64,000 bases of DNA from JAWLEP01 sp964553045 (GTDB lineage Bacteria > Fermentibacterota > Fermentibacteria > Fermentibacterales > JCC-6): positions 1 through 64,000 of the forward strand of contig CAZKJG010000015.1 in NCBI GenBank assembly GCA_964553045.1, read 5' to 3'. The notes below the pieces were generated by a model. It did no database searches. It was given only the letters and a program-made list of their open reading frames with translations, and was not told where the DNA came from. The translations under genes were made by a program, and so were the position numbers. This document shows positions 16,218 through 25,000 of this stretch, piece by piece. Every line of letters begins with the position of its first letter. Positions within the stretch are counted from its first letter, which is position 1.

Positions 16218-18563
16218 ATGGGTGTTGCTGCCAGGGCGCTGAGAGAGCTGCTTGAGAAGAGGGTGGCCTTCCTGGACGGGGCCTGCGGGACCAGGCTGCA
16301 GGCGCTGGGGATGCCGGCGGGTGTGAAGACCGAGCTGTGGGCCCTGGAGCACCCCGGCGAGGTGCGACGGATGCACCGGGAGTACGCCGACGCCGGAGCC
16401 GACATCTGCCTTACGGCCACCTTCGGGGGTACGGCCCACGCCCTGGGCGATCCGGGGCTGGTGGAGCGGGCCAACACCCTCTTGGCGGAGGCGGCGCTTT
16501 CGGAGTTGGGCGACCGGGTGATCGTCGCCGCCAGCATGGGGCCCACCGGCGGGATCATGTACCCCGCAGGGGAGCTGCGCTGGCGGGAGGCCTACGGGCA
16601 GTTCGGCCGCCAGGCCCGGGCCCTGGCCGCGGCGGGGGTCGAGGTGTTCTTCCTGGAGACCTTCTCCGACCCCCGGGAGCTGAAGGCGGCGGTGCTGGCG
16701 GTTCGGGACAGCGTACCAGGCGCCTTCATCTCCGCGCAGATGACTTTCGGAGAGGGCGGGCGGTCGCTTGCGGGCACCCCGCCGCTGGCCCTGGCGGCCC
16801 TGGCGGGGCAGCTGCCGGCGGACGCCATGGGGGCCAACTGCTCCACCGGCCCGGAGGCGCTGCTGCCGGTGATCCAGGAGATCTGCCGCTTTGCGTCGAA
16901 GCCCGTGGTGGTGGAGCCCAACGCCGGCCTGCCGGTGAACGGAGAGTACCGGATGGGCCCCGCGGAGTTCGCCGGATGGGCCGAGGACCTGGCCTGGGCC
17001 GGGGCCGCCGTGGTGGGCGGCTGCTGCGGGACGGGGCCCGGCCACATCCGCGAGATGGTGGAGCTGGTGGGCCGCAGGCCCCGGGCGGAGGTGGAGACCG
17101 AGGGGCTGGCGGTGCTGAGCTCCGTGGACCGGGTGGTGGCCCTGGGCTCGGGGCCGGTTCTGGTGGGGGAGCGGGTGAACCCCACCGGGCGCAAGGGGCT
17201 GAAGAGGGCCATCCGGGCCGGCGACGCCGACGTGGTGGTGTCGGTGGCCAGGGAGCAGGAGGCCGCCGAGGTGCTGGACATCAACCTGGGCCTGGAGCGG
17301 ATGGTCCCCGCCGGGCTGGTGGGGGAGGTGTTCGCGCGGCTCTCGTCGGGGCAGCCGCTGTCGGTGGACCTCTCCACCCCCGAGCTGGTCGAGGAGGCCT
17401 TCCGGCAGTACGGGGGCGTGGGCCTGCTGAACTCCCTCACCGCCACCCGGGAGGATATCGAGGCCAAGGCGCGGATACTGCTGCGCCACGGGGGCTATGC
17501 CGTGCTGCTGCCCCTGGACGAGGACGGCCTGGGGCAGACTGTGGCCCAGCGGCTGGAGAAGGCCCGCCGGGGCCTCTCGCTGCTGGCCGAGCAGGGCTTC
17601 CCCGCCGAGCGGGTGATCGTCGACCCCATAGTGCAGGCGGTGTCCGCCGGCAACGACCCGGAACTTGCTCTGGAGACCCTGGCCGCCCTGAAGGGCCTGG
17701 GGGTGCTCACCATCGCCGGGGTCTCCAACGTCTCCCACGGACTGCCGGCCCGGGGCGGGGTTAACGCGGCCTGGCTGGCCATGCTTGCCCGGCAGGGGCT
17801 GGACCTGGCAATAGCCGACGTGCTGGACCCCCGGGTATCGGCGGTGATGGAGGGAGCGCGGCTGCTCTGCGGCGGCATGTCGGCCGAGGAGTACGCCGAC
17901 CGCAACGCGGATACGGTGGAGCCCGAGGAGGGTGACGCCCGGCAGACCCCGGCCGATGAGCTGGCCGGCTGCATCCGCCGCGGCGACCGCGCCGGGGCCG
18001 CGAGGCTGGCGGACTCGCTGCTGTCCGGGGGCATGGAGCCCAGGTCACTGGTGGACGGCTGCCTGGCACCGGCCATGGAGCGGGTGGGCAGGCTCTACAG
18101 CCGCCGGAAGCTCTTCCTGCCGCACCTGGTGGCGGCGGCGGAGGCCTCCCGGGCTGTCATGGACCTGCTTCAGCCTCTGCTGGCCGCAGCCGGCGGCTCG
18201 CCGCGCGGAGTGGTGGTGCTGGCGTCGGTGAAGGGCGACATCCACGACATAGGCAAGAGCCTGGTGGGGCTCTTCCTGGGCAACGCCGGCTGGGAGGTGC
18301 ACGACCTGGGCTGCGACGTGGCCTCGGAGCGGATAGTCTCGGAGGCCCGGCGGCTGGGGGCCGACGCCATCGGCCTGTCGGCCCTTATGAGCACCACCGC
18401 CCCCCGGATGGAGGAGGTGGTCGGCCTAGTCCGGGATTCCGGCCTGGACTGCCGGGTGATCGTGGGCGGGGCCGTGGTCACCGAGGAGTACGCCGAGAGC
18501 ATCGGGGCCGACGGCTACTCGGCCGACGCATATGGCGCAATCGATTTAGTCTCGCATCTATAG
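16218..18563 (+). CDS. metH: B12-dependent methionine synthase lacking the reactivation domain
   Basis: Cobalamin-dependent homocysteine methyltransferase of 781 residues. Domains in order: homocysteine-binding barrel (about 1-300; zinc ligands in GANCSTGP near 207 and GGCCGTGPGH near 268), pterin-binding barrel (about 318-590, starting VGERVNPTGRKG), the helical B12 cap (about 605-665) and the Rossmann B12 domain with the cobalt-ligand motif DIHDIG near 673. The C-terminal activation domain is missing and is encoded at 14322-14927. ATG at 16218 follows a GGGGGAG site. The last dozen codons (ending AIDLVSHL) turn AT-rich and differ from two extra copies of the gene end downstream, which suggests the 3' tail was replaced by an insertion. 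Confidence 0.95.
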   Translation: MGVAARALRELLEKRVAFLDGACGTRLQALGMPAGVKTELWALEHPGEVRRMHREYADAGADICLTATFGGTAHALGDPGLVERANTLLAEAALSELGDRVIVAASMGPTGGIMYPAGELRWREAYGQFGRQARALAAAGVEVFFLETFSDPRELKAAVLAVRDSVPGAFISAQMTFGEGGRSLAGTPPLALAALAGQLPADAMGANCSTGPEALLPVIQEICRFASKPVVVEPNAGLPVNGEYRMGPAEFAGWAEDLAWAGAAVVGGCCGTGPGHIREMVELVGRRPRAEVETEGLAVLSSVDRVVALGSGPVLVGERVNPTGRKGLKRAIRAGDADVVVSVAREQEAAEVLDINLGLERMVPAGLVGEVFARLSSGQPLSVDLSTPELVEEAFRQYGGVGLLNSLTATREDIEAKARILLRHGGYAVLLPLDEDGLGQTVAQRLEKARRGLSLLAEQGFPAERVIVDPIVQAVSAGNDPELALETLAALKGLGVLTIAGVSNVSHGLPARGGVNAAWLAMLARQGLDLAIADVLDPRVSAVMEGARLLCGGMSAEEYADRNADTVEPEEGDARQTPADELAGCIRRGDRAGAARLADSLLSGGMEPRSLVDGCLAPAMERVGRLYSRRKLFLPHLVAAAEASRAVMDLLQPLLAAAGGSPRGVVVLASVKGDIHDIGKSLVGLFLGNAGWEVHDLGCDVASERIVSEARRLGADAIGLSALMSTTAPRMEEVVGLVRDSGLDCRVIVGGAVVTEEYAESIGADGYSADAYGAIDLVSHL
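18486..18520 (+). repeat. 35-bp direct repeat within the metH 3' end (copy 1)
   Basis: This stretch encodes EYAESIGADGYS of MetH and is repeated without mismatch at 21341-21375, 2855 bp away. Homology is wider than the exact repeat: 18420-18563 aligns codon by codon with 21275-21412. The shared sequence lies at the edge of an AT-rich insertion zone, as expected if this gene end has been a recombination or integration target. Confidence 0.85.
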
Positions 18564-19100
18564 AAACATCTATGAAGGTGTAATACCTTGCGGTTTAAAG
18601 AAAATAATATAAATAACATAGAGAATCGAAATAAGGTATAGATGTAGAGAAATCAGCTTTCCGTTTTGACAGGTGATGTTTAGTTTCTTAAGGAGAGATA
18701 TTTCTATGAATGGAAGCGTAATGTATACATGTGCGGCTCCTGAATTGTACTTAGAGAAAATACAGATAGAAGTCCCATTGATGCATATTTAAATCCCAGT
18801 GAATACCTTGAGTTTGTTGGTGTGGCGAGAGTAGCAACAATCAACAATCCTGAGAATACAAACACGGCCATTGGTAGTTCATATGGAATTCCCAGTAGTG
18901 AATCAACTAAGTAGCGTTAAGTAGCGTAAATGCAGAGATTACTAAGAATACAGACATTTAAGCACACAGGGGATCTAGATTAATGTATAGGCTCCTTAAA
19001 ACATGCTATACAGACATTAGCTGGGACAAGTAGCATTTCTAGCGGCAAGACTCAAGTGTATTCTCTAATGAATAGAGACAAATAAATATTCTATCGCGTC
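18564..19100. other. AT-rich insertion segment with remnants of small reading frames
   Basis: About 540 bp of strongly AT-rich DNA between the metH stop and the second copy of the metH tail. AAGGAGAG followed by ATG at 18706 gives a 28-codon frame (18706-18792) beginning MNGSVMYTCAAPELYL. A second plus frame, open from about 18735 to the stop at 18912, has protein-like content (AYLNPSEYLEFVGVARV, then INNPENTNTAIGSSYG), so the two may be one small gene with a frameshift. The direct repeat AGTAGCGT(T/A)A occurs twice in 18909-18929. No integrase, transposase or RNA gene is recognisable. Confidence 0.4.
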
Positions 19101-19130
19101 GCCTACGGGGCGGTTGCCCTGCTGGAGTAG
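19101..19130 (+). repeat. second copy of the metH 3' tail
   Basis: GCCTACGGGGCGGTTGCCCT (19101-19120) continues CTGCTGG and matches 21383-21407 in 24 of 25 positions. In frame it reads AYGAVALLE then TAG, the same ending as the fragment at 21275-21412 and homologous to the end of MetH (AYGAIDL). Left of it is the AT-rich segment and right of it the ATPase/membrane-protein segment, so it looks like the junction between two successive insertions. Confidence 0.7.
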
Positions 19131-19259
19131 TCCCGCCCTCTCCGCATATCTTTTCGCAACCTACTGGCTTTGCGGTCTATGCCAATGGAATGACGGCTAT
19201 CGAATTCGCGAGACCTCAGCTGTCTGCTGTATGGAGGGAGATTGCAGTTGGATTGCCTA

Positions 19260-20309
19260 TCAGTGGGGTTTCTGGCTTAGCAGCAGCAAGGACTTGTCCG
19301 TCAGTCGCCATTCCTGCCTGACACCATGCCTCGAATGATCACGCTCAACGAACCGGCGCTCCTCCAGCCTTTCCAGTGCTCGGCGATTGGTTCGTTCGGA
19401 ACCGAACCCCTCCAGTTTCGTGAAGTCCGGTACTGCCATTGGGTGTTCGCGAAGCATCTCCAGCATCTTCCACTCGACAGGACTGGCGATCTGCTTCTTG
19501 GCCATATCTACCAGATGCTCAATGCAGAACTCACGTGTGAGCGGGCAGCTCTCCTCCCTCTGATATCCCATCTCCAGAAGCCGCCTGGTCAGCCGCAGAA
19601 GCTCACGCATGTTGCCGGAAGCGAATTGCTCGAGCAGTTCGAGGGCCCCATCTGTGAGCGGCAGCCTGTTGTGGTCATCCACATGAAACCGCTTGGCCAG
19701 CAGGTCTCGGATATCCTCAACGCCGCTCAAGCCGAATGGCTGAAGGACGATGTGCTCATCGAAGATGCGGCTCAGCCGCGAGCTCGGGTCTATGAAGGCC
19801 TCTCTGAGCTCGTCTATCGGATCCCGGCTCGAGTAGACAAAGGTCGATGCTGAATTTATGGTGCTGTTCACATACTCGCCAATGGCGGCCACATCGTCGA
19901 CATTGAAGGACTTGAGGAAGTCCTGACCGTCAAGTACAACCACCATGACGTCGTCGGATTTGCCGGCGATCTCATGCATGCGGGAAATCGGCGTCCTGCG
20001 TATCTCACCGTAGACACTGAACTCTGCACAGGTATCCTCAACCTGTGGGAGATCCTTGATGTCATCTCCCCTGATGAAGCAGTGAAGGGGACAGTCGGCC
20101 AGGAATCGCCGAAGAAGTGTCGTCTTGCCGACTCCATCCTGACCCGTGAGAACAGCGGCAAAGCTTCCTCCCCAGGCGTTGAGTCCTTCGAGGACGGACA
20201 GCTCTTTGCGCCTGTCAGCGAAGTACATGCTGATCTTGTCCGCTGAATCGAGAGCCCCGATCTCCAGAAAAGGTGGGCGGTCGAATCCGTAGTAGCTCAG
20301 AATGTTCAT
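19260..20309 (-). CDS. AAA ATPase with C-terminal winged helix (Cdc6/ExeA-like)
   Basis: ATPase of 349 residues. The N-terminus NILSYYGFDRPPF resembles the ExeA/Orc1-type entry sequence, Walker A is GQDGVGKTT at residues 56-64, Walker B is VVVLDGQDFL, and YSSRDPIDEL fits a sensor. The lid region ends in a winged helix (residues about 270-345, LEMLREHPMAVPDFTKLEG). Proteins of this build act with DNA transposition, secretion or defence modules, but no partner is identifiable here beyond the small membrane protein gene 252 bp upstream. The gene lies in the segment bounded by metH 3'-end copies and is probably mobile cargo. Start at ATG 20309 has only a weak ribosome site. Confidence 0.7.
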   Translation of the reverse strand: MNILSYYGFDRPPFLEIGALDSADKISMYFADRRKELSVLEGLNAWGGSFAAVLTGQDGVGKTTLLRRFLADCPLHCFIRGDDIKDLPQVEDTCAEFSVYGEIRRTPISRMHEIAGKSDDVMVVVLDGQDFLKSFNVDDVAAIGEYVNSTINSASTFVYSSRDPIDELREAFIDPSSRLSRIFDEHIVLQPFGLSGVEDIRDLLAKRFHVDDHNRLPLTDGALELLEQFASGNMRELLRLTRRLLEMGYQREESCPLTREFCIEHLVDMAKKQIASPVEWKMLEMLREHPMAVPDFTKLEGFGSERTNRRALERLEERRFVERDHSRHGVRQEWRLTDKSLLLLSQKPH

Positions 20310-20400
20310 GATCAGGCTGTTCTTCTTGCGGGGCGCGATCCTGCAGCAGTTCTTCTCAAGACCGGGATTAAGGGGTACTTGGCCGACTTTCGTTGAACAA

Positions 20401-20490
20401 TGCCAGACTGCGTAGGGCCATGCCAGGCTGTGCCGGACTGTGCAGGACCGTGCCGGACTGTGCAGGACCGTGCCGGAGCCCGACGGACCG
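20401..20490. repeat. 20-bp tandem repeat array
   Basis: Four and a half units in register in the gap before the ATPase gene. Units at 20431-20450 and 20451-20470 are identical (TGCCGGACTGTGCAGGACCG); 20401-20420 and 20471-20490 are diverged copies and 20421-20430 is a half unit. Each unit holds shorter TGCCGG/TGCAGG words. It may be a protein-binding array or a slippage product; a short minus-strand frame across it is rich in repeats and not a credible gene. Confidence 0.75.
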
Positions 20491-20561
20491 CGACGTTCAA
20501 AGCAGGGGTAATGCGCATGATCAAGTGGAATGCATGCCCTCCCAGTGCTGTGATATAGACT

Positions 20562-21011
20562 CTACACCTCTGCATCGTCGTCAGCGTCCTCTCTGTTTCC
20601 GATTGGGAACTGGTCCTGGAGCTCAGTCAACAACCTGTCAAGCTGCTCTTGTGCAACTTCGACCTCTGTGGCAAGAGCAGGCGTGCGGTCGGATTCCAAT
20701 CGGCCTTCAAGTATCTCAAGTCTACGAGTGTAGAAAGAGATCATCGTGACATAGGTGTTCTGCCGAAGTACAGCTTTGCTGTGGTTCTCATGGCTGCGTA
20801 TTTCCTCACGCTGCAGGATTATGCCCAGGGCAAGCGCCGCCAGAGCCAGGCCGGTGAAGAGGGCGTTGATACCGCCGAACATGCTCCCCAGGCTGCTTCG
20901 CTGCTCAAGCGTGATAGAGAAGAAAGACGGAACTACCCACCACGCTGCCCACAGGAGAACCACAACCAGAAACAAAGCGGCGGCGGTTTTGAATACTCTG
21001 CTGCTCAGCAC
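20562..21011 (-). CDS. small membrane protein with two helices and a coiled coil
   Basis: Predicted 149-residue protein with two transmembrane helices (about residues 8-29 and 45-66, the second followed by LQREEIRSHENHS) and a charged, coiled-coil-prone cytoplasmic tail. The layout resembles small membrane proteins in phage-defence loci, but no family is assigned. It starts with GTG at 21011 without a strong ribosome site. It is upstream of, and co-directional with, the AAA ATPase gene and shares its segment, so the two may work together as cargo of the insertion. Confidence 0.6.
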   Translation of the reverse strand: MLSSRVFKTAAALFLVVVLLWAAWWVVPSFFSITLEQRSSLGSMFGGINALFTGLALAALALGIILQREEIRSHENHSKAVLRQNTYVTMISFYTRRLEILEGRLESDRTPALATEVEVAQEQLDRLLTELQDQFPIGNREDADDDAEV

Positions 21012-21274
21012 GACTACGTGATTCCCATTTTGGTTTCTTTATCCCGATATCACGCCCAAGTACCCTTTAGGCAGACTATTCCAGCCGTCTCCACGAGTCA
21101 ACGAGCATATGCATGCGACAGAATGCAAGTCTTCGGTGATGCAGCCCCTGATGGCCCGGGCGGCTCTGGCCGGTTTGTGAAGGAGCAGCAGTGCTGTTCC
21201 GCACTGCCGTCCGGCTGCGATGCCAAGACCGTACAAGAGGATGCGCTGGCCCTGGGCAGTTCTCAAGCAGATCG

Positions 21275-21412
21275 GTCGGCCCGGTGCAGGAGGAACGCTT
21301 TCGCTGCCGGATGATAGTGGGCGGCGCGGTGGTTAGCGCCGAGTACGCCGAGAGCATCGGGGCCGACGGCTACTCCCGGGATGCCTACGGGGCGGTGGCC
21401 CTGCTGGGCTGA
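21275..21412 (+). pseudogene. duplicated 3' fragment of metH (B12-binding domain end)
   Basis: Forty-five codons that align without gaps to the end of MetH: VGPVQEERFRC against VGLVRDSGLDC, then MIVGGAVVSAEYAESIGADGYSRDAYGAVALLG against the metH end, closing with TGA at 21410-21412. It contains a 35-bp perfect repeat of metH (21341-21375). No start or upstream homology exists, so it is not a functional gene. The ending AVALLG is GC-rich and family-like, whereas the current metH tail is AT-rich, so this may be the original end of metH displaced by insertions. Between 21012 and 21274 nothing convincing is seen. Confidence 0.8.
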
Positions 21413-21421
21413 CCGGTCTTT

Positions 21422-22324
21422 CTACGACATCAGCAGCAGGCTCAGGGCCATCACGGCCATGCCGGCCACCAGGCCGGTGATGCTGTCGTGGCCCCGGCCG
21501 TAGGCGCGGCTGGTGGGCAGAAGCTCGTCTGCGCTGATGTAGACCATTATTCCCGCCACCCCCCCGAACATCAGACCCATCACCTCGCCGGGGAAGGTAT
21601 CCCCCGGCAGCAGCAGCCGAAGCAGCAGGTAGGCCACGCCCGCTCCCACCGGCTCGGCCAGGCCGCTTAAGAGGGAGTAGACGAACGCTCGCCGGCGGCT
21701 GCCTGTGGCGTAGAAGATGGGCACGGAGACGCTGATGCCCTCGGGTATGTTGTGCAGGGCCACGGCCACCGCGATGGCCGCCCCTATGGAGGTGTCCTGC
21801 AGGGTGCCCAGGAAGGTGGCCAGGCCCTCGGGGAAGTTGTGGATGGTTATGGCCAGGGCGGTGAAGAGGCCCATCCTCATAAGCGAGCCGTGGTGGAGCC
21901 TGTGGTCGTGAGCGCCTGCGGGAAGCTCCTCCGGCCGGGCCTCGGATATCGCCTGGAAGTCCGGCAGGGGGGCCGTGCTCTCCCGGAGGGGCTCGGTCTC
22001 CTCGGGGGAGTGGGGCTCGTGGGGGTTCTCCGCCTCGGGGATCAGGCGGTCTATCACCCCTATGAGAAGGACGCCCCCGAAGAAGGCCGCGGCGTTCACC
22101 CATGGTCCCCAGCGGTCACCGTACCTCGTCGCCAGCGACGCCGCGCCCTCGGGCAGCAGCTCCATGAACGAGATCCAGATCATCGCCCCGGCCGAGAAAC
22201 CTGTGGCCACGGAAAGAAAGCGGTAGTTGGTGCGCCTGGCGGTGAAGGCCACGATGCTGCCGATTCCCGTGGACATGCCGGCGAAGAGGGTGAAGGCCAG
22301 GGCTGTCCAGACACGTGATTCCAT
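21422..22324 (-). CDS. ZIP-family metal transporter (ZupT-like)
   Basis: Divalent metal importer (Zn, Fe or Mn) of 300 residues in the inner membrane. Eight predicted helices; the metal-binding helices carry IHNFPEGLA and LHNIPEGI, the family's paired HNxPEG motifs, and a histidine-rich cytoplasmic loop (AHDHRLHHGS) joins helices 3 and 4. The N-terminal GSIVAFTARRTN and FSAGAMIWISFMELLPE segments are also typical of ZupT/GufA. Length is normal. ATG at 22324. It ends immediately after the metH fragment, facing it. Metal specificity is not decidable. Confidence 0.92.
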   Translation of the reverse strand: MESRVWTALAFTLFAGMSTGIGSIVAFTARRTNYRFLSVATGFSAGAMIWISFMELLPEGAASLATRYGDRWGPWVNAAAFFGGVLLIGVIDRLIPEAENPHEPHSPEETEPLRESTAPLPDFQAISEARPEELPAGAHDHRLHHGSLMRMGLFTALAITIHNFPEGLATFLGTLQDTSIGAAIAVAVALHNIPEGISVSVPIFYATGSRRRAFVYSLLSGLAEPVGAGVAYLLLRLLLPGDTFPGEVMGLMFGGVAGIMVYISADELLPTSRAYGRGHDSITGLVAGMAVMALSLLLMS

Positions 22325-22564
22325 ACCTGCACTGCCTTTGCATCACGGCCGACTACCGGAGGTTCTCGGTCCTACCGGCAAATATTGCCCCGGCGTCCCT
22401 CCGTGCCAATCGGTCCCGCTTGAACCCCGTGGGCCCTCTTTGCTGCGGCGGACTCCCCGCCCGTCCCTACCGGCGCTGTGCGAACGGAGCTCTCCTCTAC
22501 CCACCGGGATGGCGGGTGACCCTCACGAGCTCCTGCGGGGGGGCTGGAAGGCCCGACCGGGAAT

Positions 22565-24339
22565 CTACCGGAGGATCACGAACCGCTGCGAGGAGACGGA
22601 GCCCCCGCAGATCAGACGGCAGACGTAGATCCCGGAGGGAAGGCCGCGGGATACGTACCGATGGCAGCCGCTCGCCCGGCTCTTCCAGGCCGCCCCGTCG
22701 GCAAGCCTTCCCGAGACGTCGTGTATCCTCAGCTCCACGGAAGCGGCCTCGGCGAGCGCATAACGTATGCTGACCCCTCCCCGGGAGGGGTTGGGGCTGA
22801 CCGCAAGCAGGCCCGTACGCGGTCCGGGCTCCTCGTCCGGTTCGGATGTCCCCTGGGGGTTCCAGCTGACGGTGACCTCCTCCAGCACCGGGGTGGTATC
22901 CCGGTCGGAGGTGGCCAGCAGGGCCCGGTACTGAAGGTAGCTGTCATCGTCCTCGAGTATTCCGGACAGACCACCGGGTGTCTGCAGGGTGTCGGACCAT
23001 TCTCCCATGTCGCCCGGATCGTCGGAGGAGCGCACCTGGAAGGCTACGGAGGTTCCCGGGGGCGTGGACGCCGTCCAGTCGAGCTGGTCCCAGCTGGGGT
23101 CACAGCCCAGGTAGAGGATGCTGGACTCCAGCCGGCCTTCCGGGGGGTGGCCGGCGGCGGGCTCGTACCAGCGATACTCTCCGGCGTTCGTCTTGCTGAG
23201 AACCAGTTCGCGGCTGCCGTCTCCGTCCATGTCGGCGTACTCCAGATGGTTGGCGTAGAAGCCCGTCTCCAGCTCGGTGGGATAGAACACCTGCCCCTCG
23301 TCGAGGTTGTACAGAAGCTGGAGGTTGCCGGATGAGAAGCCCACGAGGTCCGTGTCTCCGTCGTCGTCGAGCCCGGCGAAGGCGCACAGCGAGGAGCTCT
23401 CCAGTATCACACCGCCCTCCCAGGTGCCGTTCTTCCAGAACAGGTACTGGGTGGAGTACCCCACGCCGGTAATCTCGCTGACGCCGTCGCTGTCGAGGTC
23501 TCCCGTGTCGATGTCGTCCTGGCTGTAGAACTCGGGCAGCGTGGCCGGGGTCCATGTTCCCCCGTCGTTCCAGAAGACCTCCGTCTCCGGGAACCAGGCC
23601 TTTTCCACCGCCAGCTCGCAGTCCCCGTCGCAGTCTCCGTCGAAGATGAACACGCCCAGGGGGGTGTGCGGGGTGATCAGGATCTCCGGCGTGCCGGGGC
23701 TGCAGTTCCACCAGATCACAACCTCATCGTAGGCATCCTTACAGCCCACGATGTCCGGGATGCCGTTCCCGTCGACATCGCCCGAGGCTACCCGGGTAAT
23801 GTAGCCGGGATCCCCCAGGCTGCCGATGTACCAGCTGTTCCAGTCGCCGGGGCCGTACCGGTAGTACCGGTATACCGCGGAATCATCGCCTTCCTTGTAA
23901 TTGACGGCAAAGCTGGGGGCGTGGAAGCCGTCGCCGATCAGGGCCAGACTGGAGATGTCGGGAATGACGGCGATGTGGTGGCGGGGCCATGGAAGGCCCG
24001 GCCCATCGGGCTGCTCGCACCAGAACACGCTGTCGGAGCCGGCACCGACTGCCAGCAGATCGAGGTCGCCGTCGAGGTCGATGCCCCCCAGAGAGGATCA
24101 TGGGCCAGGGCGCCAGAGGGAATCAGGGGAATGTGCTCGGACATCTCGCGGACGATGCCAAGACCCAGCGAGCCCGGCAGGTAGTGGTTCACCGCTTCGG
24201 CTTCGCTGTAGGTGCTGTCCCACTGGGACACCGGCCCTCCTACCCCGCCCCCGCCGGACCAGTCGGTCTGGGTGGCGTAGTCGGCGGAGGCGACTGCGGA
24301 AAGAGCCAGCGCTGCGCAGGCGACGGATAACGGACGCAT
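22565..24339 (-). pseudogene. secreted FG-GAP/VCBS-repeat protein with Por-type sorting domain, frameshifted
   Basis: Two overlapping minus-strand frames make one protein of about 590 residues. The first part (24339 to about 24089) starts after GGAGG with the signal peptide MRPLSVACAALALSAVASA. The second runs to 22565 with repeated calcium-binding-like blades (DVDGNGIPD, DGDCDGDCEL, DLDSDGVSE, DMDGDGSRE) and ends in a sorting domain (SPNPSRGG ... ELRIHDVSGR ... GLPSGIYVCRL). Joining AHDPLWG to IDLDGDLDLL needs one more G in the G6 run at 24084-24089, so a base was lost there, either a real mutation, phase variation or an assembly error. It is probably a cell-surface or secreted propeller. 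Confidence 0.8.
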
Positions 24340-24477
24340 GCCACAACCTCCACACAAATAATTGGAGCCCCGCGGGGCTGGGGTCAATGGGGGAGACGTG
24401 AGCCCGTGGTCCGGGCTGACCCCCGCCGCGGGGACGGTTCGGGCGAACGGGCGGCTGTGTTGATTCGGGGAGGCGGT

Positions 24478-24876
24478 CTAAGGCTGTTGGGGCGTGGTGG
24501 CCATCACCTCGTTGCTCCATGATCTGCCGCCGTCGATGTAGCTCACGGTAACCAGGGCGTAGTAGTAGGAAGCCTCCCAGCCCAAGCCTTCGTCGCTGTA
24601 CGTTGTGTCGTTCTGGTCGGTGATCAGGGCAAGCCTTGTCGCATTGGTGGTATCCGCCGAGATGCTGTCCGACTGGGAGCGGTAGAGGACGTACCTGTCA
24701 AAGTACTCCTCCCCCTCGGTGGACCTGGTCCAGCTGAGGTCGATGGCTTCGGTGGTGTCGGCCTGGGCTGAGAGTACAGACGGCTCGGGGGAGTAGGTTC
24801 CGACATTCTGTGGCGAGTCCCCGCACGAAAGGACCGCGAGGGCAGCCATGCTCATCATGATGGCGGCAGCTTTCAT
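24478..24876 (-). CDS. lipoprotein with a fibronectin type III domain
   Basis: Lipoprotein of 132 residues. The signal peptide ends in the lipobox LSCG; the mature part is a single fibronectin-III-like domain (IDLSWTRSTEGEEYFDRYVLY ending in SYYYALVTVSYIDGGRSWSNE). Two start codons are 6 bp apart: ATG 24882 abuts the AAGGAG site, while ATG 24876 has 6-bp spacing, so 24876 is preferred. It may be a surface-exposed adhesion module. It lies just upstream of the FG-GAP gene on the same strand, so both may be exported together. Confidence 0.75.
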   Translation of the reverse strand: MKAAAIMMSMAALAVLSCGDSPQNVGTYSPEPSVLSAQADTTEAIDLSWTRSTEGEEYFDRYVLYRSQSDSISADTTNATRLALITDQNDTTYSDEGLGWEASYYYALVTVSYIDGGRSWSNEVMATTPQQP

Positions 24877-25000
24877 CTTCATCTCCTTCCAGAGTTATTG
24901 TACCTGTGTATCTATATCTCAATCCCGAAGCCATGTTCCGAGGGCCGCTCCAGGGATTCCCCGCTGAGCAGCCCATGGCACAGGCCGTCCGCCTCAGGTC

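Noticed and set aside
20312..20575. Minus-strand frame across the 20-bp tandem repeats
   Set aside because: Translation is dominated by the repeat; no ribosome site or family resemblance.
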